From positions 1 through 9,876 of the forward strand of contig JACDHN010000065.1 in NCBI GenBank assembly GCA_013821025.1: DNA of 9,876 bases. The letters run 5' to 3'. Source of the DNA: Acidimicrobiia bacterium. Its GTDB lineage: Bacteria > Actinomycetota > Acidimicrobiia > Acidimicrobiales > Ilumatobacteraceae. The notes beneath the pieces were generated by a model. That model made no database searches and had not been told where the DNA came from. It worked only from the letters and a program-made list of their open reading frames with translations. Positions 1 to 5,489 of the stretch are shown piece by piece. A program made the translations under genes and the position numbers. Positions within the stretch are counted from its first letter, which is position 1. Each line of letters begins with the position of its first letter.

Positions 1-644
1 ACGACCGCGGGAGGCGCCGGGCAGTTGAGTGGGTCGGGAGAACCGCCCTCGCCATTGAACGTCTGGCCGGTGTTGACCTCGCCGAAGCTGGCCATCATCG
101 CCGCCCATGCGAACTCGTCGTACCTGACCCCGTCTCCGATGAGACCGAGCGACCCGCCTACGGGTCCCGATCCGTTCTCCATGACGCCGATGTCGGTGGA
201 GGCGATTCCGACTGCTGGCCCGTTCGTCGCCGTGAACCCGCCCTCGTAGCTGAGGAACTGCTCCACGCCCGCTGCGGCGTTGACGAGGGCCACACCATCG
301 GGCGAACCGTTCTGCAGCCCAACCGCAGTCACCGATGCCGTGCCGATACCGCCGGCCTGGTCCGTCAGGACCCCCGAGAGATTGATCGTGCCGTACGACG
401 TCCCGCCCGTTCCGTTGTACAGCACCAGCGACCAGCCGGCGAGGTCGAGGCCGGCCGGGCCAGCGATCTCGATGGCCTCTCCTGTATCGGTGCCGGAGTT
501 GTCGTAGTGGATCTCGTTGATGAACACGGCGCCGTTGGCAGGGGCGAATGCGCTGACCTGCGTTTGGGGCAGCGCCACGGCGGTGACGCTGACGAGTGCC
601 GTCGCTGCGGTGGTGCCGGCGAGCAGGAAGGGACGATGGGTCAT
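1..644 (-). CDS. Secreted lamin-tail-domain protein, ExeM/NucH nuclease-like N-terminus (partial, 3' end off left edge)
   Basis: This is the first 214 residues of a minus-strand protein that leaves the window at base 1. Residues 1-32 form a signal peptide: short basic start (MTHR), hydrophobic alanine/valine core, likely cleavage after VSA. From about residue 40 comes a lamin-tail (LTD) beta-sandwich with the signature FINEIHYDNSGTD, then GEAIEIAGP and GWSLVLYNG. This wording is characteristic of the N-terminal domain of ExeM/NucH-type extracellular endonucleases and related large surface proteins. The catalytic domain would lie beyond the edge, so nuclease activity is inferred, not seen. The protein should be exported and act outside the membrane. 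The ATG at 644 is chosen because it gives a compact signal peptide; an in-frame ATG at 710 would add 22 polar residues in front. A TAGAGT box (653-658, minus strand) lies 8 bases before the ATG. The gene is divergent to, and by start codon overlaps, the amidohydrolase gene. Confidence 0.82.
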   Translation of the reverse strand, partial: MTHRPFLLAGTTAATALVSVTAVALPQTQVSAFAPANGAVFINEIHYDNSGTDTGEAIEIAGPAGLDLAGWSLVLYNGTGGTSYGTINLSGVLTDQAGGIGTASVTAVGLQNGSPDGVALVNAAAGVEQFLSYEGGFTATNGPAVGIASTDIGVMENGSGPVGGSLGLIGDGVRYDEFAWAAMMASFGEVNTGQTFNGEGGSPDPLNCPAPPAV

Positions 645-1764
645 GGTGGTCGACTCTAAGGGCTCGTCAGCCGGGGCATTTCTGCCTTCGGGTGACGACG
701 AGGTGAACATTTCACCCACGACGCCTGGTCTGGTTTGCGCCCACCACCACCTCTATTCTGCGCTGGCCAGGGGCATGCCGGCACCGCCTCGAACACCCCG
801 TGAGTTCTCCGAGATCCTGGAGCTCGTGTGGTGGCGGCTCGATCGCGCCCTTGATCTCGAAATGCTGCGGTGGTCGGCGATGCTCGGCGCGCTCGAGGCC
901 CTCGAGTCGGGGTGCACGGCGCTGATCGACCACCACGAGTCGCCGGAGGCTATCGAGGGGTCGTTGTCGGTGATCGCCGATGCCTGCGCCGAGGTCGGCG
1001 TCAGGGCGTCGTGCGCCTACGGCGTGACCGACCGGCATGGTGGCGGGCGTGCCGGTGGCATCAGTGAGGGTGCCAGGCGAGGATTGGACGAGAACGACCG
1101 TTTCCTGGCTGGCGGTGGACAAGGGATGGTCGGCATGCATGCTGCGTTCACGTCCTCCGACGACACGATCGCAGCCGCCGCCGAGTTGGCGATCCGGCAC
1201 GGCGTCGGCGTGCACGTTCATGTGGCCGAAGGCCCTGCCGATGCGGACGCTCCCGAACGGTTGCGGCAGCACTCGAAGCCGGACTGGCTGCTGGTCCACG
1301 GCGTGCACCTGGCCGACGACCACGGGCTGGCCGGCACGATCGTGCACAACCCGAGGTCCAACATGAACAACGCCGTCGGCTACGCCCGCCCGAGCCGGTT
1401 CGCCAACCCCGTGGCGCTCGGCACCGACGGTATCGGAGCGGCGATGCTCGACGAGTTCCGCCTCGCCTACGTGCGCCACCGCGAGGACGACGTGTCGGCG
1501 TCGCCGGACGACGCCTGGCGCTGGCTCGGAACGGGGTGGGAGCTGATGCCCGAGGCCGGCAACGACACGATCACCTGGTCGTACGATCAGATGGACCCGT
1601 GGTCGCTGGCGTTCACGACGGGAGTTCGGCCCCTCGAGGTCGTCGTGGACGGCGAGGTCGTCCTGCGCGACGGCGTGTCCACCCGCGTCGATGCCGGCGA
1701 GGTTCGCGCCAGAGCCGCCGAGCAGGCCCGCAGACTGTTCGCCCGACTGGAGGAGATGCCGTGA
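643..1764 (+). CDS. ssnA: SsnA-like amidohydrolase (aminohydrolase), short N-terminus
   Basis: Metal-dependent amidohydrolase of the SsnA/chlorohydrolase group, which removes amino groups from heterocycles in the cytoplasm. Numbered from the ATG at 643 (373 aa): HxH ligands H34 and H36 in PGLVCAHHHLYS, FSEILELVWWRLDRALDLE (55-73), DHHESP with IEGSL, third His and catalytic Glu in HVHVAEG (H193, E196), fourth ligand H219 (or H222), HNPRSNMNNAVG (235-246) and metal Asp D262 in GTDG. These are specific to SsnA-type proteins. Family members are usually about 440 aa and have 50-60 residues of beta-sandwich before the HxH strand; only 33 are available here, and the C-terminal part is also reduced. 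The start is uncertain: ATG 643 has AGGAAGGGA (625-633) at 9 bases, GTG 703 is a shorter option, and ATG 517 would run 128 bases into the divergent gene. It may be a 5'-truncated gene. It ends in a GTGA overlap with the next gene. Confidence 0.78.
   Translation: MVVDSKGSSAGAFLPSGDDEVNISPTTPGLVCAHHHLYSALARGMPAPPRTPREFSEILELVWWRLDRALDLEMLRWSAMLGALEALESGCTALIDHHESPEAIEGSLSVIADACAEVGVRASCAYGVTDRHGGGRAGGISEGARRGLDENDRFLAGGGQGMVGMHAAFTSSDDTIAAAAELAIRHGVGVHVHVAEGPADADAPERLRQHSKPDWLLVHGVHLADDHGLAGTIVHNPRSNMNNAVGYARPSRFANPVALGTDGIGAAMLDEFRLAYVRHREDDVSASPDDAWRWLGTGWELMPEAGNDTITWSYDQMDPWSLAFTTGVRPLEVVVDGEVVLRDGVSTRVDAGEVRARAAEQARRLFARLEEMP
702..716. promoter_or_regulatory. 15-bp perfect palindrome, possible operator
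   Basis: GGTGAA-CAT-TTCACC has perfect 6-bp arms around a 3-base centre. It lies 58 bases from the divergent ATG at 644, near the 5' end of the amidohydrolase frame, and includes the alternative GTG start at 703. The size and symmetry fit a site for a dimeric repressor (TetR, GntR or LacI size class), but no regulator gene is in the window. If ATG 643 is the true start, the palindrome is inside the coding sequence and may be chance. Confidence 0.35.
1749..1755 (+). promoter_or_regulatory. Shine-Dalgarno GGAGGAG for flavin oxidoreductase
   Basis: GGAGGAG lies inside the last codons of the amidohydrolase gene and ends 5 bases before GTG 1761. It fixes that GTG as the start, even though the reading frame stays open upstream to 1536. 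Confidence 0.8.
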
Positions 1765-2753
1765 ACCGTGCCGGGCTGTACCTGCAGGACGCGCACCCGA
1801 TCGCCGATGGGATCGACTACTCGCGCTACGCCGAGGAGCGAGGGTTCGAGGCGGTGTGGCAGGCCGATTCCCGACTCGTGCGCGAGGCGTCGGTGCCGAT
1901 GGCCGCGTTCGCCGCCTCGACGGAGCGGATCAAGATCGGATCGGGCGTGATCGACATCTGGACGCGCAACCCGGCCCGCTTGGCGTCGCTCTTCTCCACC
2001 CTCGACGATCTGGCGCCAGGCAGGATCATCTGCGGGCTCGGGGCCTGGTGGGATCCGTTGGCAGCCAAGGTGGGGATCGATCGGCGTAAGCCGCTCGGCG
2101 TCATGCGCGAGGTCGTGGAGTCGGTCCGCCGCCTGCTGGCCAACGAGACCGTGACGTTCGACGGCGAGTACGTGCACCTCGACGGCGTGGAGCTCGACTA
2201 CGTGCATCAAGAGCGCCGACCGAAGCAGGTGCCGATCTACATCGGTGCCACCGGGATGAAGATGATGGAGCTGACGGGGGAGATCGCCGACGGCGTGGTG
2301 CTTAACTACCTGGTGTCACCTGCCTACAACGTCCAGGCGATGGAGCACTTGACGGTGGGCGCCGAGCGCGCCGGACGGAGCATCGATGACATCGACAGGC
2401 CCCAGCTCGTGGTGTGCTCCGTCGACGACGACCGGCAGGTGGCGCTCGACGCCGCCCGCCTACTGGTCACCCAGTACCTCGGTCAGCAGCCCCACATCAT
2501 GAAGGCGTCGGGTGTGCCCCAAGAACTGCTCGATCGCATCGGCGAGGTGCTGACGTGGCCGGCGACCCACGACGAGGTGGTCGAAGCCTCGCGGCTCGTG
2601 CCCGACGACGTGGTGCAGATGATCTGCGCCGCCGGCACCCCCGACGAGGTGCTGGCAAAGGTGGGCGAGTACATCGCCGCCGGATGCACGTGCCCGATCC
2701 TGTACCCACTCGGTGCCGATGTGCGCGCCATGATCGACACATTCTCCGCCTGA
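1761..2753 (+). CDS. LLM-class (luciferase-like, Mer-like) flavin-dependent oxidoreductase
   Basis: 330-residue TIM-barrel flavin enzyme of the bacterial luciferase-like superfamily, which uses reduced FMN or coenzyme F420. Visible marks: N-terminal strand RAGLYLQD (3-10), YAEERGFEAVWQAD (23-36), the second-strand block IKIGSGVIDIWTRNP (57-71), then LDDLAPGRIICGLGAWW (81-97) and a helix RKPLGVMREVVESVRRLL (109-126) typical of Mer-like (methylenetetrahydromethanopterin reductase-like) members. VPIYIGATGMKMMELTGE (158-175) and IADGVVLNYL (176-184) carry the cofactor-phosphate side of the barrel, and the C-terminal GTPDEVLAKVGEY is standard for the group. GTG 1761 overlaps the amidohydrolase stop (GTGA) and has an excellent ribosome site, so the pair is translationally coupled. 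The substrate is unknown. Its place between an SsnA-like aminohydrolase and diaminopropionate ammonia-lyase suggests an oxidative step on a nitrogen heterocycle or a ureide intermediate, as RutA does in pyrimidine breakdown; that is inference. FMN versus F420 cannot be decided from the sequence. Confidence 0.88.
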   Translation: MNRAGLYLQDAHPIADGIDYSRYAEERGFEAVWQADSRLVREASVPMAAFAASTERIKIGSGVIDIWTRNPARLASLFSTLDDLAPGRIICGLGAWWDPLAAKVGIDRRKPLGVMREVVESVRRLLANETVTFDGEYVHLDGVELDYVHQERRPKQVPIYIGATGMKMMELTGEIADGVVLNYLVSPAYNVQAMEHLTVGAERAGRSIDDIDRPQLVVCSVDDDRQVALDAARLLVTQYLGQQPHIMKASGVPQELLDRIGEVLTWPATHDEVVEASRLVPDDVVQMICAAGTPDEVLAKVGEYIAAGCTCPILYPLGADVRAMIDTFSA

Positions 2754-2774
2754 CCTGCGGAGCCTGGCAGAGCC

Positions 2775-2780
2775 GAGGAG
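2775..2780 (+). promoter_or_regulatory. Shine-Dalgarno GAGGAG for diaminopropionate ammonia-lyase
   Basis: GAGGAG ends 5 bases before GTG 2786, in the 32-base gap after the flavin oxidoreductase. It selects this GTG over the long upstream open frame (open from 2414) and over the in-frame ATG at 2807. Confidence 0.75.
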
Positions 2781-2785
2781 CACCC

Positions 2786-4012
2786 GTGGCAGTCCATCCC
2801 AATCCGATGCATCGTCAAGGACTGGTGATCCCGCCGGTGACCGAAGACGTGCGCCGATTCCACGAACGCCTGGATGGATACGTCCCAACGCCGCTGCGCC
2901 GCCTCGATCCGCTGGCCGAGCAGCTGGGAGTCGCCGAGGTGTGGGTCAAGGACGAGGCTTGGCGCCTCGGTCTGCCGGCGTTCAAGGTGCTCGGTGCTTC
3001 GTGGGCCACCTATCGCCTGTTGGAGCAGCGCCGAGGCGCAACATTCGAGCCATGGTCCTCGATCGCCGACCTCCGTGACCGAGTCGCCGAGCTGGCCGTT
3101 GGGTCGGGTCGTTCAGAGGTGAAGACCCGGTTCGGTACGGCGGGCGCTCCAGCGCCTTCGCCGGCCGCCTTGTCAACGGCCCCGCTGACGTTGGCGGCGG
3201 CGACCGACGGCAATCACGGACGGGCCGTGGCACGGATGGCGAAGCTGCTGGGCTTGACGTCGCGCATCCGGGTGCCGGCTGGCACCGTGGCCGCCCGCAT
3301 CGACGCCATCGCTTCGGAGGGTGCCGAGGTCACTGTGTCGGACGGCGGGTACGACGACGCCGTGGCCGAGGTTGCGGCGTGGGCCGACGACACGACGCTC
3401 GTCGTGTCCGACACGTCGTGGGAGGGGTACGAGCAGGTGCCGGCGTGGATCATCGAGGGCTACTCGACGATCTTCGCTGAGGTCGCCGAGCAGTTCGCCG
3501 ACGCCGGATCGCCCGGCCCGACTGTCGTCTGTGTACCAGTCGGCGTCGGAGCGTTCGCCGCCGCGACCGTCGGCGCGTACCGGCGCCCGGACGAGGAGCC
3601 GGCACTCGTGGCTGCCGTGGAGCCGGTCGACGCCGCCTGTGTGATGGCCTCGGCCGTCGCCGGCGAGGTGATCACGCTCGAGGGCGAACAGCACTCGATC
3701 ATGGCCGGCCTCAACTGCGGCACGCCGTCGCCCATCGCCTGGCCCCTCGTGTCGCAAGGCGTCGATGTGTTCGTCACGGTCACCGACGACGAGGCCCGCG
3801 CGGCGATGCGCGCGCTCGCCGATGTCGGTGTGGTGTCCGGCGAGTCCGGCGCAGCTTCGTACGCCGGCGCCGTCCAGCTCGCCGCCGCTGGTCGGCTCGT
3901 CGCCTCCGACCGCGTGTTGCTGCTCTCGACGGAGGGCGCCACCGACCCCGTTGCCTACGAACAGATCGTCGGCCACCCGCCACCCTCCCGACCGATGTCC
4001 CCAGCGACGTGA
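2786..4012 (+). CDS. dpaL: 2,3-diaminopropionate ammonia-lyase (YgeX/DpaL type)
   Basis: 408-residue PLP enzyme of fold type II that splits 2,3-diaminopropionate to pyruvate and two ammonia. In order: EVWVKDEAWRLGLPAFKVLG (51-70), where K67 is the PLP lysine; ATDGNHGRAVA (139-149), the phosphate/carboxylate loop with D141 matching the catalytic Asp of the E. coli enzyme; IRVPAGT; SDTSWEGYEQVPAWIIEGY (208-226), the family signature with D209 matching the second catalytic Asp; glycine-rich VCVPVGVGAFAAATV (248-262); MAGLNCGTPS (306-315); SGESGAAS (351-358); and STEGATDP (381-388), closing the PLP pocket. The length is close to the usual ~400. All key residues are present, so it should be active. 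It is the third gene of the amidohydrolase unit, 32 bases after the flavin oxidoreductase, with a good ribosome site. In E. coli, ygeX and ssnA share a cluster linked to purine catabolism, which supports reading these genes as one pathway. Threonine dehydratase-like alternatives fit the SWEGYEQVPAW block less well. Confidence 0.9.
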   Translation: MAVHPNPMHRQGLVIPPVTEDVRRFHERLDGYVPTPLRRLDPLAEQLGVAEVWVKDEAWRLGLPAFKVLGASWATYRLLEQRRGATFEPWSSIADLRDRVAELAVGSGRSEVKTRFGTAGAPAPSPAALSTAPLTLAAATDGNHGRAVARMAKLLGLTSRIRVPAGTVAARIDAIASEGAEVTVSDGGYDDAVAEVAAWADDTTLVVSDTSWEGYEQVPAWIIEGYSTIFAEVAEQFADAGSPGPTVVCVPVGVGAFAAATVGAYRRPDEEPALVAAVEPVDAACVMASAVAGEVITLEGEQHSIMAGLNCGTPSPIAWPLVSQGVDVFVTVTDDEARAAMRALADVGVVSGESGAASYAGAVQLAAAGRLVASDRVLLLSTEGATDPVAYEQIVGHPPPSRPMSPAT

Positions 4013-4055
4013 TCGAGTGCCCGGCTGGAGACGCAGAACCGATCGCGCCACGCCG

Positions 4056-4628
4056 ATGAGCGTGCGCGACCATCCAACGATGGAGCTGCTGCACAGTGAG
4101 CGGATCATCGTGCGGCCTTGGCGAGATGATGAGGCCGATCGGGTGCTCGACATGCTCAGCCTGATGGAGGTGGTGCGATGGATAGATGATGACCCCCAAC
4201 CGTTGCGCACCCGCGAGCAGGCACTCGGCAAGATCAGCGAGTGGCGCCAGCAGACCGATGCTCGGCGGGGGGTCGGGTTCTGGGCGGTGGAGGAGATCGG
4301 TCGAGCCCACGCCGCCGGGACGGTGTTACTGACCGACGTGCCGAACAGCGACGGGTTGATCCAGATCGGCTGGCACCTGCATCCCGACTCGTGGGGACGA
4401 GGGCTCGCTCGTGAGGCCGCTGCCGGCGTGCTGACACACGGATTCGCTCACGGGATCGACCCGATCCACGCGTTGATGTTCACTGACAACGACCCATCGG
4501 CGAAGGTGTGCCGGGCGATCGGGATGCGCGACGAGGGCATCATCAACGACCAGTGGTACCCAGGCCCATCCCGCCACTTCGTGATGACCGCCGCCGACAA
4601 TTGCGCCCGCAGCGGTGCGCGACTCTGA
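4056..4628 (+). CDS. GNAT-family N-acetyltransferase (RimJ/RimL-like)
   Basis: 190-residue single-domain acetyltransferase. LLHSERIIVRPWRDDEADRV (11-30) is the usual opening of Acetyltransf_3/RimJ-type domains. FWAVEEIGRAHAAGTVLL (75-92) gives strands beta 2-4, and IGWHLHPDSWGRGLAREA (104-121) is motif A with the acetyl-CoA pyrophosphate loop R/QxxGxG/A form (WGRGLA, 113-118). DNDPSAKVCRAIGMRDEG (144-161) is motif B. The substrate (protein N-terminus, antibiotic or small amine) cannot be told. The start is uncertain: no clear ribosome site precedes ATG 4056 or the in-frame ATG 4080, which would begin right at MELLHSERI, the common family start. It follows the ammonia-lyase after 43 bases on the same strand and may be read through from that unit, but nothing ties its function to it. 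Confidence 0.85.
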   Translation: MSVRDHPTMELLHSERIIVRPWRDDEADRVLDMLSLMEVVRWIDDDPQPLRTREQALGKISEWRQQTDARRGVGFWAVEEIGRAHAAGTVLLTDVPNSDGLIQIGWHLHPDSWGRGLAREAAAGVLTHGFAHGIDPIHALMFTDNDPSAKVCRAIGMRDEGIINDQWYPGPSRHFVMTAADNCARSGARL

Positions 4629-4634
4629 TTTGCC

Positions 4635-4674
4635 CAAAGTGGCGAAACCGCCGCGCTCTGCAACTCAAAGTGGC
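4635..4674 (+). repeat. Two 9-bp direct repeats CAAAGTGGC, 31 bp apart
   Basis: CAAAGTGGC occurs at 4635-4643 and 4666-4674, about three helical turns apart on the same DNA face. The second copy ends 4 bases before the -35 box of the alkB promoter. The position fits tandem binding sites for an activator or repressor. Between them lies a small stem GTGGCG-AAAC-CGCCGC (4639-4654, one G-T pair) with no T-run, too weak to call a terminator for the GNAT gene. Confidence 0.4.
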
Positions 4675-4678
4675 CCGG

Positions 4679-4708
4679 TTGAGGGCGCGCAAGAGGTGGT
4701 GGTACAAT
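4679..4708 (+). promoter_or_regulatory. Sigma-A-type promoter of alkB, leaderless start
   Basis: TTGAGG (4679-4684) and TACAAT (4703-4708) are separated by 18 bases. The -10 box ends 7 bases before GTG 4716, where transcription should start, so the mRNA probably has no 5' leader. No ribosome site lies in front of the GTG. An out-of-frame ATG at 4714 would give only 40 codons, so the exact first base matters. Confidence 0.65.
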
Positions 4709-4715
4709 CGAACAT

Positions 4716-5489
4716 GTGTACCGTCAGCCGTCGCTGTTCGCGACCGACGAGGTCGGGGTCGATGCCGCGTTCAGCTCGCTCGATCGTCGCTGGCTCGACG
4801 CTGATTCCTACGTCGACTACTGCCCGACTTGGTTGAGCGGTGCCGATGGCGTCTTCGAGCAGTTGCTCAACGGTGTCACCTGGCTCACCCGCCAAGTGCC
4901 GATGTACGACCGCATCGTCGACGAGCCTCGACTGCACAGTTGGTGGCGGGCGAGCGGCGCAACACCCGAGCCGCTCCTGGTGTTGGCCGAGGCGCGGGCG
5001 GTGCTCAGTGAGCACTACGGCGTCGCCTTCGACACGATCGGGCTCAACTATTACCGCGACCAGCACGACTCTGTGGCCTGGCACCGCGACCGACACCAGC
5101 GATCGGTGCGAAACCCGATCGTCGCCATCGTGAGCGTCGGCGATCGCCGCCCGTTCCGGCTCCGCCCCCACGGCGGCGGGGCGTCGATCGTGTACCAACT
5201 CGGCCACGGCGACCTGCTCGTGATGGGTGGCGCGTGCCAACACGGGTGGGAGCACACCATCCCCAAACTGACCACCGGGGTCGGGCCACGCATTTCCATC
5301 ACGTACCGCCACGGAACCGTTGATGATGCGGTCGGCGAAGGCGCTGGGGTGCGCCCGACTATGAACTGCCTGCGCAGAACCCGGTGCTTGGCTCTGAACG
5401 ACGCGACCCGGGGCGCCTCCTCCCCGGGTGGGATCGGGCCACTGATGCTGTCACATCGACCAGGAATCGACGTCAGGGTGTCGGCGTGA
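4716..5489 (+). CDS. alkB: AlkB-like 2-oxoglutarate/Fe(II) dioxygenase with unusual C-terminal tail
   Basis: Fe(II)/2-oxoglutarate dioxygenase that reverses alkylation damage on nucleic acid bases. The N-terminus (YRQPSLF, WLDADSYVDYCPTWLSG) and MYDRIVDEPRLHSWW (63-77) fit single-domain actinobacterial AlkB proteins. The core is complete: NYYRDQHDSVAWHRD (111-125) with iron ligands H123 and D125, the N111-Y113 2-oxoglutarate side, SVGDRRPFRLRP (140-151), distal iron ligand H180 in HGWEHTIPK, and R192 and R198 in GPRISITYR. The family normally ends here, near residue 200. The open frame continues 57 more residues (201-257) with no family resemblance, over a strong hairpin (5406-5429) and 17 bases into the convergent dehydrogenase gene. 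In a neighbouring frame, TGATGA stands at 5321-5326, right after the conserved end, so the ancestral stop was probably displaced by an indel. The start is GTG 4716, fixed by the promoter and homology. Catalysis should be intact. Confidence 0.87.
   Translation: MYRQPSLFATDEVGVDAAFSSLDRRWLDADSYVDYCPTWLSGADGVFEQLLNGVTWLTRQVPMYDRIVDEPRLHSWWRASGATPEPLLVLAEARAVLSEHYGVAFDTIGLNYYRDQHDSVAWHRDRHQRSVRNPIVAIVSVGDRRPFRLRPHGGGASIVYQLGHGDLLVMGGACQHGWEHTIPKLTTGVGPRISITYRHGTVDDAVGEGAGVRPTMNCLRRTRCLALNDATRGASSPGGIGPLMLSHRPGIDVRVSA
5406..5429. terminator. GC-rich perfect hairpin, possible bidirectional terminator
   Basis: ACCCGGGG (5406-5413) and CCCCGGGT (5422-5429) form a perfect 8-bp stem with an 8-base loop. 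It is about 90 bases past the end of the AlkB core and 43 bases past the stop of the convergent dehydrogenase gene, where a shared terminator would be expected. There is no T-run on either strand, so only a hairpin-only (I-shaped) terminator is possible. Confidence 0.45.

Noticed and set aside
517..642. Extension of the amidohydrolase to ATG 517
   Set aside because: The extra residues do not resemble an amidohydrolase N-terminus and lie antisense to the signal peptide and LTD start of the divergent gene.
1536..1760. Upstream extension of the flavin oxidoreductase frame
   Set aside because: It overlaps the amidohydrolase in another frame, is arginine-rich, and the GGAGGAG site fixes the start at GTG 1761.
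2414..2785. Upstream extension of the ammonia-lyase frame
   Set aside because: It overlaps the flavin oxidoreductase; family length and the GAGGAG site place the start at GTG 2786.
3173..4231. 352-codon minus-strand open frame
   Set aside because: Antisense to the diaminopropionate ammonia-lyase, whose active-site motifs are complete. No domain seen in the antisense product.
4639..4654. Stem-loop after the GNAT gene as a terminator
   Set aside because: Only six pairs including one G-T, a 4-base loop and no T-run. It may exist but is not enough to call.
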